The position numbers and the translations under genes were made by a program. DNA of 64,000 nt from Flavihumibacter profundi. GTDB lineage: Bacteria; Bacteroidota; Bacteroidia; Chitinophagales; Chitinophagaceae. This document shows, piece by piece, positions 52,754 to 62,903 of this stretch. The notes beneath the pieces were generated by a model, which saw only the letters and a program-made list of their open reading frames with translations, was not told the origin of the DNA and ran no database searches. The stretch's first letter is position 1. Every line of letters begins with the position of its first letter. Location of the stretch: assembly GCF_020076305.1 (NCBI RefSeq), contig NZ_JAIQXE010000001.1:1116001-1180000 (forward strand), given 5' to 3'.

Positions 52754-54928
52754 CTAAAGGCTGAACCAATAGGTGAATTTCAATACAAGGGCCCTGTTCC
52801 TTACTGAAAAATTTTCCGGTAAATAGTTATCAGTATACACAATATAGAAATCTGATGCCGGCTTGTAACGCCATTGCAGCCTGGTATTCAGATTTATATT
52901 ATGTGTCTGCTCATTGTATTGGCTGAAGGCAGTGAAATATAATTTATTGGTGAAGGTCACATCGAGCCTTGGGCCAACCAGCCAGTAAGATTTGATTCCC
53001 CATGGTTGCGGCAGTGAAATATTATTATAACTGGTGCTAAGTGCAATAATGACATAAGGCTGGAACCTGTAACTTAATTCATTGGTCACCTGGAGGCGTT
53101 CGCCATTAGCATAATATCCGCCATAGCGGACAAACGCACTAAATGTGAACAGGCTTTTTTGCCTGGAAATATATTCCAGGCTAGCACTATTCCACCAATG
53201 TTCAGATCCTGCAGGCAGGGAATCCATTCCAGAGTTTGTAGGATCATAGGGTTTCAGCAACTTAACGTAATCCTTTGCCAGCACTCCTGTAAGCGTACTT
53301 TGATTGCGAAAACTAATCCTATAACCCAAAAGGGTTTCATAGTCTGTCGGCTTAAATGATTCGTCATAATAATTCGTGGCGGAAAAAATCGGGCCATGGC
53401 TTAAAATTTTGCCTGTGGGTGCAAAAAACAAATAGTTTATTACCGGATTCAATTTGAGGTAGCCCGTACGGGGCACATAACCAACTTCAGCATTAAAATT
53501 CTTACCAACAAATTGGTATTGTGCGCCGAGGGCCCAATGACGGCTGGTATAATTCAGGTTGGCAGCATGGGTGTAGGTATCGCTTGTTGTACCCGGACTA
53601 AATGACTTAAGCACCATTGCCTTTCCTGTCCAGTAGTTCCCGGGTGAAGCCAGGTTATATTCAAATCCCAGGTTCCTGTTATAATCACTGGCAACAGGTG
53701 TAAGGGAATCTTTGTCAGGGGTATAATTCAACGACTGTTTATTCACGAAAAGGACACCGATACTGGACCGCGATTGAACTTTTCGCTGCAGGGAAACCAC
53801 AGCAAAATTCTGGGCCGGCATGTCTGATTCACTCACACTTTTAGTCTGCATATCCATTACGCCCATACGCCAGTCTTTATTGATCCGGCCGCTTAAACGG
53901 GCACCATACTGAATAGGCACATTCAAGCCGATACGGCGCGAGAAGAATGGCCTGATATCGGCATAACCGAAACTTCCGAAGATGTCAGAATTTTCCAGGA
54001 AAAACTGCCTTCTTTCAGGGAAAAACAATTCATACCGCTCCAGGTTAGTAACCTGCCTGTCAACTTCAACCTGTGAAAAATCAGGATTCACCGTCAGGTC
54101 TAAATTCATTGCAGAAGTGACACTGATTTTCGCATCACCGCCAATTTCCGTACGATATTCAGTGGGTGTCTTATTTTCATAATCACGGGATGCACCGCCT
54201 AGTGCATAGGGAATAATTGAAATATTAGACCCGGTTTCAGGAGGTGCCTGGTCCCAAACCAGGTCACCGGTATAGGCTAAGGAAACAGAGGGGAACTGCC
54301 TTGGCACAGGAGCCCATGCCGATTTTTCAAAAGTTTTCAGGTCATTGCGGCTGAAATTAATTCCCCATTTGGTAATGCCCTTTTTAAAGCGGATGCTTTT
54401 AAATGGAATTGCTGCTTCAAAGACCCATTTGTCCGGGTAATTTTTCACCTCAGAAACCCATTTATTCTCCCAGCTCAAATCCATTTTACCACCTTCATAA
54501 ATAAATCCATCCCATTGGGCACCTGCTGCGTTTGCCCCAAATGAAAACCCGTTGGTGCGGTCATTAAAGGGATCCAAACAGAATATGAAATTATCATTCT
54601 TGCCAAAATTAAAATCACGGCGCAGGGACTCCACCACATAGTCATCAGGAAATGCTTTATAGCAGATGGCCAGCATATAAATAGCCTTATCATCGTAAGT
54701 CATCCTGACCTCTGTCTTCACATTGGCCAGGCTGGTATCCATGGGTAAAATCATGAAAAAGTCCTTCGCAACATCGGTCTTACCCCAGGCTGCATCATCT
54801 CCCACCCCATCAATTTTAATAGGGCCGGTAGCCTTTTGGATTTGTAACTGGTACTTATCGTTGATCTTTTGTGCAGAAACGGATACACACAATAATAACA
54901 AAGGAAAAAAACGTAAAAATCGAGCCAT
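52754..54928 (-). CDS. DUF5916 outer-membrane protein with CBM9-like domain
   Basis: A 724-residue protein starting at ATG 54928 (MARFLRFFPLLLLCVSVSAQ, signal peptide). Residues 30-210 are a CBM9-like beta-sandwich (IKIDGVGDDAAWGKTDVAKD, CLDPFNDRTNGFSFGANAAG). The remaining 500 residues are the DUF5916 domain (LERYELFFPERRQFFLENSD, IFGSFGYADIRPFFSRRIGL) with a barrel-like end finishing in an aromatic residue block (LVLKFTYWFSL). Very common in Bacteroidota, thought to sit in the outer membrane; function unproven. An in-frame extension to 54946 is not needed. Confidence 0.88.
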   Translation of the reverse strand: MARFLRFFPLLLLCVSVSAQKINDKYQLQIQKATGPIKIDGVGDDAAWGKTDVAKDFFMILPMDTSLANVKTEVRMTYDDKAIYMLAICYKAFPDDYVVESLRRDFNFGKNDNFIFCLDPFNDRTNGFSFGANAAGAQWDGFIYEGGKMDLSWENKWVSEVKNYPDKWVFEAAIPFKSIRFKKGITKWGINFSRNDLKTFEKSAWAPVPRQFPSVSLAYTGDLVWDQAPPETGSNISIIPYALGGASRDYENKTPTEYRTEIGGDAKISVTSAMNLDLTVNPDFSQVEVDRQVTNLERYELFFPERRQFFLENSDIFGSFGYADIRPFFSRRIGLNVPIQYGARLSGRINKDWRMGVMDMQTKSVSESDMPAQNFAVVSLQRKVQSRSSIGVLFVNKQSLNYTPDKDSLTPVASDYNRNLGFEYNLASPGNYWTGKAMVLKSFSPGTTSDTYTHAANLNYTSRHWALGAQYQFVGKNFNAEVGYVPRTGYLKLNPVINYLFFAPTGKILSHGPIFSATNYYDESFKPTDYETLLGYRISFRNQSTLTGVLAKDYVKLLKPYDPTNSGMDSLPAGSEHWWNSASLEYISRQKSLFTFSAFVRYGGYYANGERLQVTNELSYRFQPYVIIALSTSYNNISLPQPWGIKSYWLVGPRLDVTFTNKLYFTAFSQYNEQTHNINLNTRLQWRYKPASDFYIVYTDNYLPENFSVRNRALVLKFTYWFSL

Positions 54929-55059
54929 AACGCTCCAAGTTACCAAATCAATGTAAAATTTCAGGCATCAACCTGGCAATATTTCAAATAGGTTTTTTGG
55001 TGATATATCATTCCCAAACATTTCCTGATATTTACAACACAACCTGTAAAATACAAACA

Positions 55060-55803
55060 ATGCCATCCCGCAGAGACTTCGCCCGTTACACATTAACAGC
55101 AGCAGTAATGGGTTTGCCTTCCCTATTATCAGCTGCTCCGTTACCAGGTGAAAAGAAAAGGAAAATTGTTTGTGTAGGCGGCCACCCGGATGACCCGGAA
55201 ACCGGATGTGGCGGCACTTTAGCCCTGCTATCAGGTTTGGGCCATGATGTAACCATAATTTATTTAACCAGGGGCGAGGCCGGCATTGATGGCACCGGCC
55301 ATAAAGAGGCTGCGGCTATCCGTTCAAAAGAAGCAGAAGCTGCCTGCCGCATATTAAAAGCCAAACCGGTTTTCGCCGGGCAAATTGATGGGGATACCGT
55401 CGTTAATAATGAATGGGTGATTACCATGAAGGATTTAATCGCCCGGGAAAAACCGGATATTGTTTTTACGCATTGGCCGGTTGACACCCACAAAGACCAC
55501 CAGTCCGCAAGTTTGCTTACGATCCAAAGCTGGGAAAAACTAAATAAAAGTTTTGACCTGTATTTTTTTGAAGTGTGCACCGGCAACCAGACCCGGGGAT
55601 TTAAACCAACTGACTATGTGAACATCACCACAGTGCAGGATCAAAAACGAAAAGCCGTGTATTGCCATACCAGTCAGGGCCCTGATGACATTTACAATTC
55701 TGATGATTGCAACCATGCATTGATGGAAGCATTCCGGGGAAAGGAAATTAATGTAAAAGCCGCGGAAGCATTTGTAAAACTGGGTGGAAATTCCATAGTA
55801 TAA
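55060..55803 (+). CDS. Exported PIG-L family deacetylase
   Basis: A 247-residue protein with a twin-arginine leader (MPSRRDFARYTLTAAVMGLP). The zinc site is HPDD in CVGGHPDDPETGCGG, with the third ligand in PVDTHKDHQSA. It removes N-acetyl groups from N-acetylglucosamine-like substrates or related small molecules. The Tat signal implies periplasmic function. ATG at 55060 chosen so the RR motif stands at the N-terminus. Divergent from DUF5916. Confidence 0.9.
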   Translation: MPSRRDFARYTLTAAVMGLPSLLSAAPLPGEKKRKIVCVGGHPDDPETGCGGTLALLSGLGHDVTIIYLTRGEAGIDGTGHKEAAAIRSKEAEAACRILKAKPVFAGQIDGDTVVNNEWVITMKDLIAREKPDIVFTHWPVDTHKDHQSASLLTIQSWEKLNKSFDLYFFEVCTGNQTRGFKPTDYVNITTVQDQKRKAVYCHTSQGPDDIYNSDDCNHALMEAFRGKEINVKAAEAFVKLGGNSIV

Positions 55804-55870
55804 TCCTTATAAAAAATCATCTGGCAAATAGCCCCATTTCATGTAATTTCCCACTCTCAAATTTATTCCA

Positions 55871-56920
55871 ATGCCAACTATACATGCATATGCTGCCCAG
55901 AATGCAACTACACCTTTAGCCCCACATGATATCCAGAGAAGGGAACCCGGAAACCATGATGTTGAAATAGATATCCTGTATTGCGGTGTATGCCATTCCG
56001 ATATCCACCAGGCGAGAAATGAATGGGGGAATTCAATATTCCCGATGGTACCCGGACATGAAATTGTTGGGAAAGTAACAAGGGTAGGCTCTCATGTAAA
56101 AAAATTCAAGGCAGGTGATTTAGCTGGTGTAGGTTGCCTGGTAGATTCCTGCCGCGAATGCAGGAACTGTAAAGAGGGACTTGAACAATTTTGTGAAGCC
56201 GGTGCAGTTGGTACCTATAACGCATATGAACGCGATGGTAAAACACCAACCTATGGCGGATATTCTACCCGCATAGTAGTTGATGAAGATTTCACACTGA
56301 AAATCCCGTCAAACCTTGACCTGGCTGCTGTTGCGCCATTACTCTGCGCCGGTATAACCACTTACTCACCCTTACGTTACTGGAAAGTAGGTAAAGGACA
56401 TAAGGTGGGCGTATTGGGATTAGGCGGCCTTGGGCATATGGCGGTGAAATTAGCAGCATCTTTCGGTGCAGAAGTAACCATGCTGAGCCATACTGCTTCA
56501 AAAGAAGCCGATGCCCGCAGGTTAGGAGCGCATCATTTCGTATTAACCAGCAATGAAGAACTCCTGAACAAGCACAAAAATTATTTCGACTTCATCATCG
56601 ATACTGTTTCTGCGCCACATGATTATAACATTTACTTAAACCTGTTGCGCACCAATGGCACTATGATTTGTGTAGGTGCACCACCCGCACCGGCACAGGT
56701 TCCTGCATTTAACCTGATCATGAACAGGAGAAGTATTGGAGGCTCACTGATTGGCGGGCTACCTGAAACACAGGAGATGCTGGATTATTGCGGTGAACAC
56801 AATATCGTATCAGATATCGAATTGATTCCGATCCAGCAAATCAATACAGCCTATGATCGCATGTTGAAAGGGGATGTTAAATACCGCTTTGTGATTGACA
56901 TTGCCTCCCTTAAATCCTGA
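55871..56920 (+). CDS. Zinc-dependent NAD(P) alcohol dehydrogenase
   Basis: A 349-residue medium-chain dehydrogenase. Catalytic zinc ligands are in YCGVCHSDIHQARNEW and PMVPGHEIVGKV. The structural zinc cluster is DSCRECRNCKEGLEQFC. The nucleotide site is VGVLGLGGLGHMAVKL. It belongs to the YahK/cinnamyl-type aldehyde reductase branch, mostly NADPH-linked. Monocistronic and convergent with the EamA gene. Confidence 0.92.
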   Translation: MPTIHAYAAQNATTPLAPHDIQRREPGNHDVEIDILYCGVCHSDIHQARNEWGNSIFPMVPGHEIVGKVTRVGSHVKKFKAGDLAGVGCLVDSCRECRNCKEGLEQFCEAGAVGTYNAYERDGKTPTYGGYSTRIVVDEDFTLKIPSNLDLAAVAPLLCAGITTYSPLRYWKVGKGHKVGVLGLGGLGHMAVKLAASFGAEVTMLSHTASKEADARRLGAHHFVLTSNEELLNKHKNYFDFIIDTVSAPHDYNIYLNLLRTNGTMICVGAPPAPAQVPAFNLIMNRRSIGGSLIGGLPETQEMLDYCGEHNIVSDIELIPIQQINTAYDRMLKGDVKYRFVIDIASLKS

Positions 56921-56926
56921 TAACAA

Positions 56927-57808
56927 TTATTTCAGTAGTATAATAATAACCGAACCAATAATCATAATTGCAGAGCCAACCAGTTTCTGCTGAAGATGCT
57001 CTTCCCTGAATATACGGTGTCCAAGCAATACGCTAACTATTGTCGACAACTGGAAAAGTGACAGGGCATACCCAACCTGCATATGGCTAAGCACAAAGTT
57101 GGTGGTAAACTGCATAGTACCTATACAGGCCACCAGGAATACATATTTTAAGAACGCATCTGCAGTAAATGGATTTTTCAATCCGGCTATGCTTTGGCGC
57201 GCGCTTAATAAAAGGAATAAAGAAAAGATTGCCCCGAACCAACACCAGCTGATGAAGGCAGTCGTTGGGTTTGAAGCCAGGATAATTTTTTTGATGATCA
57301 CGGCTTCAACGCCTGTTAATATCATTGCCCAAATCCGGTATTGGATTTCTTTCCTTTTAAGCAAAGCCCAGGTAAACCTGTCTTCCGTGGTGTCCAACAC
57401 AAAGTAGCTGCCCCAGATTATTAATACGACGCCGGATAAACCCCAGATATTGGGGATTTCCCCAAGCATAAATATGCCAATAATAATTCCAACAACTGAT
57501 TTATAGGAATTTACCGGACCCAAAACTGACAGGTCGCCCTTTTGCAGGGCTTTCACTAAAAACCCATTTCCTAAAGCACCGGCTATACCGCCCGCAATTG
57601 AATACCACCAAAACCTTGCTGGTAAATGGATCCAGTCGACCTGGATAGCTAAAAGGATGCAAAAAATCCCCAGGAATAAATACGTGAGGAAGTTGACCAG
57701 CAAAGGATGATGCCCCCTTGCCGTGAGTTGCTTTTGAAAGACATTCCCGGTTGGGTTTGACAAAATCCTCAAGATTACTGCCAGTGAGGTTAATAGGAGT
57801 TCAGACAA
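56927..57808 (-). CDS. EamA/DMT-family transporter
   Basis: A 293-residue protein with ten membrane helices in two EamA-type halves (LVNFLTYLFLGIFCILLAIQ, WWYSIAGGIAGALGNGFLVK, LSVLGPVNSYKSVVGIIIGI; then second half ending VGSAIMIIGSVIIILLK). The family exports metabolites or drugs across the inner membrane; the substrate is unknown. TTG start at 57808. Confidence 0.88.
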   Translation of the reverse strand: MSELLLTSLAVILRILSNPTGNVFQKQLTARGHHPLLVNFLTYLFLGIFCILLAIQVDWIHLPARFWWYSIAGGIAGALGNGFLVKALQKGDLSVLGPVNSYKSVVGIIIGIFMLGEIPNIWGLSGVVLIIWGSYFVLDTTEDRFTWALLKRKEIQYRIWAMILTGVEAVIIKKIILASNPTTAFISWCWFGAIFSLFLLLSARQSIAGLKNPFTADAFLKYVFLVACIGTMQFTTNFVLSHMQVGYALSLFQLSTIVSVLLGHRIFREEHLQQKLVGSAIMIIGSVIIILLK

Positions 57809-57838
57809 TCAGCAACAGATGATCAGTATTTGAATAAA

Positions 57839-59155
57839 TTATAGTCCCAATTTCTCAATGATAAATGTGCCCAATGCCCTACCCTGGGTCCTGCCGTTAT
57901 AAATAGCAGAACGGAAATGGATCCCACCATACATCCGGCTGATGCAGGCTTCTTCCGAGGCTTTCACAAATGAAGGGAAACTGCGCGTGATCCCTATATA
58001 AGGCATTTCATAGTTATCCGTAAAGGCGAAGTTGTCGCCAAATATTTTTGTCAATACAGCTGCAATGGTGGAAGATGCGACACTATGCCCACTTGTATAT
58101 TCAGGGAAAGGTGGTGTTTGCAGGAAAGGTTCCCAATTGGGGTCAATACTTTCATTGATGGCAGTAACCGGGCGAATATACTGGCTCCTGTATTTTTCAT
58201 CCCAGCAGGAAATAAATGCATCATACATTGCAGTAGCGGTAAGCGCATAAGTTCTTGCAGATTGCATCCAGTTGAAGTTTGATTTCTGGCAGGCAATTGA
58301 AGTAATGTTTATCCAGTGACCACCCGGACTATTCTTTTTATTGGAAAACATGAGGTGTCCGACATGGGTAACAACTGCAGGGTTATCATCCCAGAACCTT
58401 GCGATTTCTTTCTGGGCATTATTTAATTGCCTCGAAGTATCATATACTTCTTTCATTTCTTTATAAAACTGTGAATTCTTGTTCAGGTCAAAAGCCGGTG
58501 GAGGTACAGGCTTAAACTGGCTGGAACTGTCCATCACCAATGGCTTCATCAGGGTCCAGTATGGCTGCACAGCATCCATATAATCAGGTGGCGTAGTTTT
58601 CCAGCGACCAGGAATTTCGGAAACCGAATAGCGGGGCATACCCTGCACTTCTTTGTAATTATCTTTACCTGCCCTTTTAATAATAGAATCTGCAACAGAC
58701 TTGCCAAATGCAAGTGAGTTTTCATACACCTTTTCATTCATGCCTGCCTTCATTTCGCCTAAAATCTTATCGCGCGTAACCCTTGAAGAATCTTTAGTGA
58801 AAGTGTATTTTTCAACAATAGTAAAAAATGCATTTGCACCGGCTAACTGGAAATCAATCACCTGTCCTTTTTCCGGGACCGGCATTTTTGGAAATCCATT
58901 CAGTTTATCCGTAATGCTTTTATAACTGCTGTCTGCTCCCCTGCTTGCTTCGTACAAAGCCAGTGTTGAATAGGCGTAAATCCTTGATGCAACAGGAGGT
59001 GAGAATATTTCATAGATCACTATATCATTCAGGCGGCCAACCATTGCGTGGGCAAGCTTTGCATCACGGATAGTTATTTTGGACTGGTCCCGGGTGCCGT
59101 TTTTGCAACCGATAGCGGTAAGCAGGATTAGCAGGATAGCAACAATATTTTTCAT
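57839..59155 (-). CDS. Vanadium-dependent haloperoxidase/PAP2-like lipoprotein
   Basis: A 438-residue lipoprotein (VAILLILLTAIGCKNG, C17). The phosphatase/haloperoxidase site is visible: R and P in KYRSQYIRPVTA, SGH in PPFPEYTSGHSVASSTIAAV, and H in CISRMYGGIHFRSAIYN. These are the KX6RP, PSGH and SRX5HX3D-type motifs. In Bacteroidota such proteins commonly neighbour FG-GAP/UnbV lipoproteins. Catalytic chemistry (halide oxidation or phosphate hydrolysis) is not decided by sequence alone. 24 bases after the stop of the UnbV gene, probably cotranscribed. Confidence 0.85.
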   Translation of the reverse strand: MKNIVAILLILLTAIGCKNGTRDQSKITIRDAKLAHAMVGRLNDIVIYEIFSPPVASRIYAYSTLALYEASRGADSSYKSITDKLNGFPKMPVPEKGQVIDFQLAGANAFFTIVEKYTFTKDSSRVTRDKILGEMKAGMNEKVYENSLAFGKSVADSIIKRAGKDNYKEVQGMPRYSVSEIPGRWKTTPPDYMDAVQPYWTLMKPLVMDSSSQFKPVPPPAFDLNKNSQFYKEMKEVYDTSRQLNNAQKEIARFWDDNPAVVTHVGHLMFSNKKNSPGGHWINITSIACQKSNFNWMQSARTYALTATAMYDAFISCWDEKYRSQYIRPVTAINESIDPNWEPFLQTPPFPEYTSGHSVASSTIAAVLTKIFGDNFAFTDNYEMPYIGITRSFPSFVKASEEACISRMYGGIHFRSAIYNGRTQGRALGTFIIEKLGL

Positions 59156-59179
59156 ACAATTAATTACAAGAGTTTTATA

Positions 59180-62100
59180 TCAGGGTACCTGGATTGCGCG
59201 TTTTTCTCCCCTGCTGTTTATAATATCAACCGAAGAAGTCCCCGGTGGTATTACAATAAACCTGCCGGGTTGTGATAAAAACGAGGCGCCATAATAGCAT
59301 TCCTGGCGCTGTGTTTTCCCATTTTTGAAATGAATGACCACAGTTACTTCACCAGGTTTCAATCGTTCATATGTCCCTGGTGCAGTGCTTGCGCTAAAAA
59401 GTTTCAATGGTCCACGGTTCTGGCTTGCGGCAATTAAATAGTTGTTGTCTTTGCCCAGCAACTTAACCAATGCTTTAGCATTACCCGGAACAAAAAGTCC
59501 GGACCTGGATATGCTTAATGGTTGAAATCCACCTTTACCATCTCCTTTTAAAATTAATCCATTCAAGGCATCATACCTTCCAACTGAAACTTCAGTGCCA
59601 TAGTCATTTCCCACAATGGCTACATCAGTATTTCCATCGCCGTCAAAATCTTCAGCAATCATGCCATTGAGCGTTGAAATCTGCGCCTGCATTGGTAAAG
59701 GCTCAATACTGAATTTACCATTACCGTTATTCCTGACCAGGCAGGATTGAAAATCATTTGCTTTCAAAATAAGTGCCCCTGCCAATTGCTCTTTTGTAAA
59801 AAGTTTACTCATGGGCGTTTCAGCAAATGAATGGTAATTCGGGAACCTTTCCCTCATGCTGATCATTTGCTTTATGATATCATCCCTTGTCTGTGCGGGG
59901 AATTCAGCAACAGTTGGTTCTGAAAATTTATAAGGCAGGAAAAGGGATGGGAAAGCATCATAACTACCATTACCATCAAAATCTTTGGCATAAATGGATA
60001 CCGGTCGTTCCGGACTTGCCCTGTAAAAGGAATTCAGTCCCATGTTACCAGCTATATAATCAATATCACCATCGTTATCAAAGTCGCCGGGAACAAGGCT
60101 GTTCCACCAGCCAATTTTATCGCTGATACCAGTGCCTGCGGTAACATTTTTAAAGACACCCTTATCATTTTTCAGAATGGTAATGGGCATCCATTCACCT
60201 GCGAGTATTAAGTCGGGCCAGCCATCATTATCATAATCTGTAAAAACGGCATCGCAAACCAGGCCGAGGTTATTCAGGTCTTTACCGATTGTTGCTGAAA
60301 CATCCGTGAATTTTGGTACGCCGTTCTTTGAGTCATTTCTCAATAAAAAGCTGGAAACCGGTTTAGGATAAGAACCCGGTTCTACCCTTCCGGCAAGGAA
60401 CAAATCGAGGTCGCCATCATGGTCGAAGTCCGCCGCCCGTACACAGGATTTACTGGTAAAATTCATGGGCATGGCCAGGGAATCTGTGTGGAAGTTTCCT
60501 TTTCCGTCATTAATATAAAGTACGTCGGAATAAGCCGCAGAGCCTGATTTTTGTTCATATCCCCCGCCGGTGGTATAAATGTCATTATCGCCGTCATTAT
60601 CAGCATCAAAAATTAAAATCCCGAGTTCCTCCCTAAGTTTGTTAGAGGCGTCAGCGCCGGGTACCAAATCCTTCTGGATAAACAGGCCATTGGGCTGCTG
60701 GAAAAACAAAGTGCTGCTGTGTGAAAATGAACCGGTTGCTGCAATATCATCCAGCCCGTTACCATCAAGGTCACCAACGGACAATCCGGGGGCGTATTCC
60801 GAGAATTTATGCGGGAGTAAACGCTGAATATTAAAATCAATAAAATCGGGTTCGCTATGGATATAATTAATACCGGAAGCAGTGGTCCTGTCAACAAATA
60901 AGGCAGGTGTACCGGGAAAGTCCAACCCGTTGATGGAATCGTGGGCGTTGGCATCATTGTAATGTAAAGTAATCGTTTGGTTTGCCTTTGTGTTACGCAA
61001 AACCTGGCTTTTGTTATCGGGCCAGATGACCTTTATGGAATCCACCTGGCTAAGGGTATCCAAGCCGAAATGGGCGATCGGCTCAACCGAACTGAGGTAA
61101 CCGCGGTATGGCGTATTTTCATAAGCCTGGAACAAATGGCCGTCTTTATACAGCCTGACCATCGCACCAAGTCCGCCTTTATTTTTAGCTGACCCATCAA
61201 ACCGGAAGCGGATATAATTATTGTGGTCTTTTCTTTTATCCGACAGGTTTTCATAGAGGAAGGCTTTATCATCTATATTGTTGACAACATAGTCAAGGTC
61301 GCCATCCCTATCAAGGTCAACATAGGCTGCACCATTAGAAAAGGAAGGGATATCCATTCCCCATTTTTTCGTTACATCTTCAAACTGTGCATTTCCCTTA
61401 TTGTGATACGCATAGTTTGGAATCTTGATCTGGGGTATCTTTTCCATCAGCACATCCCAGGTTGCAAAAGCATCATATTCACCCCTGTAAGAAACGAAAT
61501 CATTATCGGTAACATCCCTGGGATAACCATTGGTAATGATGATATCCCTTAAGCCATCATTATCGAAGTCGGCAACCGCCGGGCTCCAGCTCCAGTCAGT
61601 TTCAGCCACTCCTGAGTAAAATGCCACATCACTAAAAACAGGATAGTGCATGGAATCATTTGCAGCAGAGGATACGAATCCCTGGTTCAATTGCAGGGTA
61701 TTCCGGACATATTGCAGGGTGTAGCCATATTTGAGCAGACTGGTGTATCCCTGGTAACTATTCGCATTCATATTCATCTTCTTGCGATAGCTGTCCCTTG
61801 CATTCATATCCGCAGTGATTACATCAACAAGCCCGTCATTATTGATGTCTGCAATATCATTGCCCATGGCATTGAAACTCGTATGCTTGAAATACTGGTT
61901 TACCCGGTCTGTAAAGGTGCCGTTTTTATTATTGATAAACAGGTGGTCGCTGTTATTGAAATCATTGGTTACATAAATATCTTTCCAGCCGTCGAGGTTA
62001 ATATCCACGATATTTATACCAAGCCCATAACCTTTTTTAGAAATGCCTGCGCTTATGGAAACATCGGTAAAAAAGGGATGACCGGATGCAGAATCGAAAT

Positions 62101-62779
62101 CATTGCGGTAAAGCTTGTCTTCGCTGGAAAATGCGGTATCCTCCCCATAGCGGGTAAAAATTGTCGGCGACCTTTTTATGGGTGTTGTATTAACCATGTA
62201 AACATCCAGGTCGCCATCGTTATCAAAATCGAAAAATGCACTGATGACAGTATGGCTTGTATCAGCAAGACCATAGTCTGCGGCCATTTCCTTGAAATCG
62301 GGAATGCCTTCTTTTGAAATTCCCTGGTTTACGAACAATAAATTTTTACGGTCTTCGCCTTTAGGTTTAACGCTATTACTCACATAAATATCCAGGAGGC
62401 CGTCATTATTAATATCCACCACAGAAGCCGATGAACCCCATTTGCCGGCACTACCGGTATGGCTGGCTGCAGTAACATTCTCGAATTTTAAATTTCCTTT
62501 GTTAAGGTAAAGTTCATTTGAAACGCGGCTGCCAGTAAAATAAATATCGGGCAGGCTGTCGTTATTGAAATCCCCTATGGCCACGCCGCTGCCATTGTAG
62601 ATAAATTCGAGGTTAAGGGGATTTACTTCTTTATCCTCAATAATAAGGTTATTGAAATTAATGCCGGATTTCTCCGCCTCTATTTTCCGGAATAGTTTAT
62701 CCCCATTATTGCTGCAGGAAGTCTGGACGAGAAGCAGGATAAAAAGATACCCGAAAAAGAAGAATTTATTGGTAAGCAT
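59180..62779 (-). CDS. FG-GAP/VCBS-repeat lipoprotein with ASPIC/UnbV domain
   Basis: A 1199-residue lipoprotein (YLFILLLVQTSCSNNG, C22). It holds about 12 FG-GAP calcium repeats of the form D.NNDGLLDIYV (GVAIGDFNNDSLPDIYFTGS, AVADFDNDGLRDIIITNGYP, DFDHDGDLDLFLAGR), with an ASPIC/UnbV segment around residue 550 (AYENTPYRGYLSSVEPIAHF, DSIKVIWPDNKSQVL) and a possible second one at the end (FKNGKTQRQECYYGASFLSQ). The beta-propeller surface protein may bind glycan. Members of this CRTAC1-like family are regularly linked with SusC/SusD loci, as here. A terminator separates it from susD. Confidence 0.88.
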   Translation of the reverse strand: MLTNKFFFFGYLFILLLVQTSCSNNGDKLFRKIEAEKSGINFNNLIIEDKEVNPLNLEFIYNGSGVAIGDFNNDSLPDIYFTGSRVSNELYLNKGNLKFENVTAASHTGSAGKWGSSASVVDINNDGLLDIYVSNSVKPKGEDRKNLLFVNQGISKEGIPDFKEMAADYGLADTSHTVISAFFDFDNDGDLDVYMVNTTPIKRSPTIFTRYGEDTAFSSEDKLYRNDFDSASGHPFFTDVSISAGISKKGYGLGINIVDINLDGWKDIYVTNDFNNSDHLFINNKNGTFTDRVNQYFKHTSFNAMGNDIADINNDGLVDVITADMNARDSYRKKMNMNANSYQGYTSLLKYGYTLQYVRNTLQLNQGFVSSAANDSMHYPVFSDVAFYSGVAETDWSWSPAVADFDNDGLRDIIITNGYPRDVTDNDFVSYRGEYDAFATWDVLMEKIPQIKIPNYAYHNKGNAQFEDVTKKWGMDIPSFSNGAAYVDLDRDGDLDYVVNNIDDKAFLYENLSDKRKDHNNYIRFRFDGSAKNKGGLGAMVRLYKDGHLFQAYENTPYRGYLSSVEPIAHFGLDTLSQVDSIKVIWPDNKSQVLRNTKANQTITLHYNDANAHDSINGLDFPGTPALFVDRTTASGINYIHSEPDFIDFNIQRLLPHKFSEYAPGLSVGDLDGNGLDDIAATGSFSHSSTLFFQQPNGLFIQKDLVPGADASNKLREELGILIFDADNDGDNDIYTTGGGYEQKSGSAAYSDVLYINDGKGNFHTDSLAMPMNFTSKSCVRAADFDHDGDLDLFLAGRVEPGSYPKPVSSFLLRNDSKNGVPKFTDVSATIGKDLNNLGLVCDAVFTDYDNDGWPDLILAGEWMPITILKNDKGVFKNVTAGTGISDKIGWWNSLVPGDFDNDGDIDYIAGNMGLNSFYRASPERPVSIYAKDFDGNGSYDAFPSLFLPYKFSEPTVAEFPAQTRDDIIKQMISMRERFPNYHSFAETPMSKLFTKEQLAGALILKANDFQSCLVRNNGNGKFSIEPLPMQAQISTLNGMIAEDFDGDGNTDVAIVGNDYGTEVSVGRYDALNGLILKGDGKGGFQPLSISRSGLFVPGNAKALVKLLGKDNNYLIAASQNRGPLKLFSASTAPGTYERLKPGEVTVVIHFKNGKTQRQECYYGASFLSQPGRFIVIPPGTSSVDIINSRGEKRAIQVP

Positions 62780-62855
62780 ATTGATTGATTAGTAAAGTAA
62801 GCAAATATAAAACAGGCATACTTACCAAGCCTATCTTACTGACCTTTTTACAAAA

Positions 62856-62881
62856 AAGCGCTCCCCGGTTGGGGAGCGCTT
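62856..62881 (-). terminator. Terminator after the SusD gene
   Basis: A perfect 11-bp stem aagcgctcccc / ggggagcgctt with a 4-base loop. On the minus strand the second arm is followed by TTTTTG. It is 22 bases after the SusD stop and ends the SusC/D unit. Confidence 0.85.
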
Positions 62882-62903
62882 ATGATAGAATTTTTCTTAA
62901 AAA

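Noticed and set aside
61646-62317. 223-codon plus-strand frame opposite the FG-GAP gene
   Set aside because: It is a shadow of the repeated FG-GAP motifs of the minus-strand lipoprotein gene.
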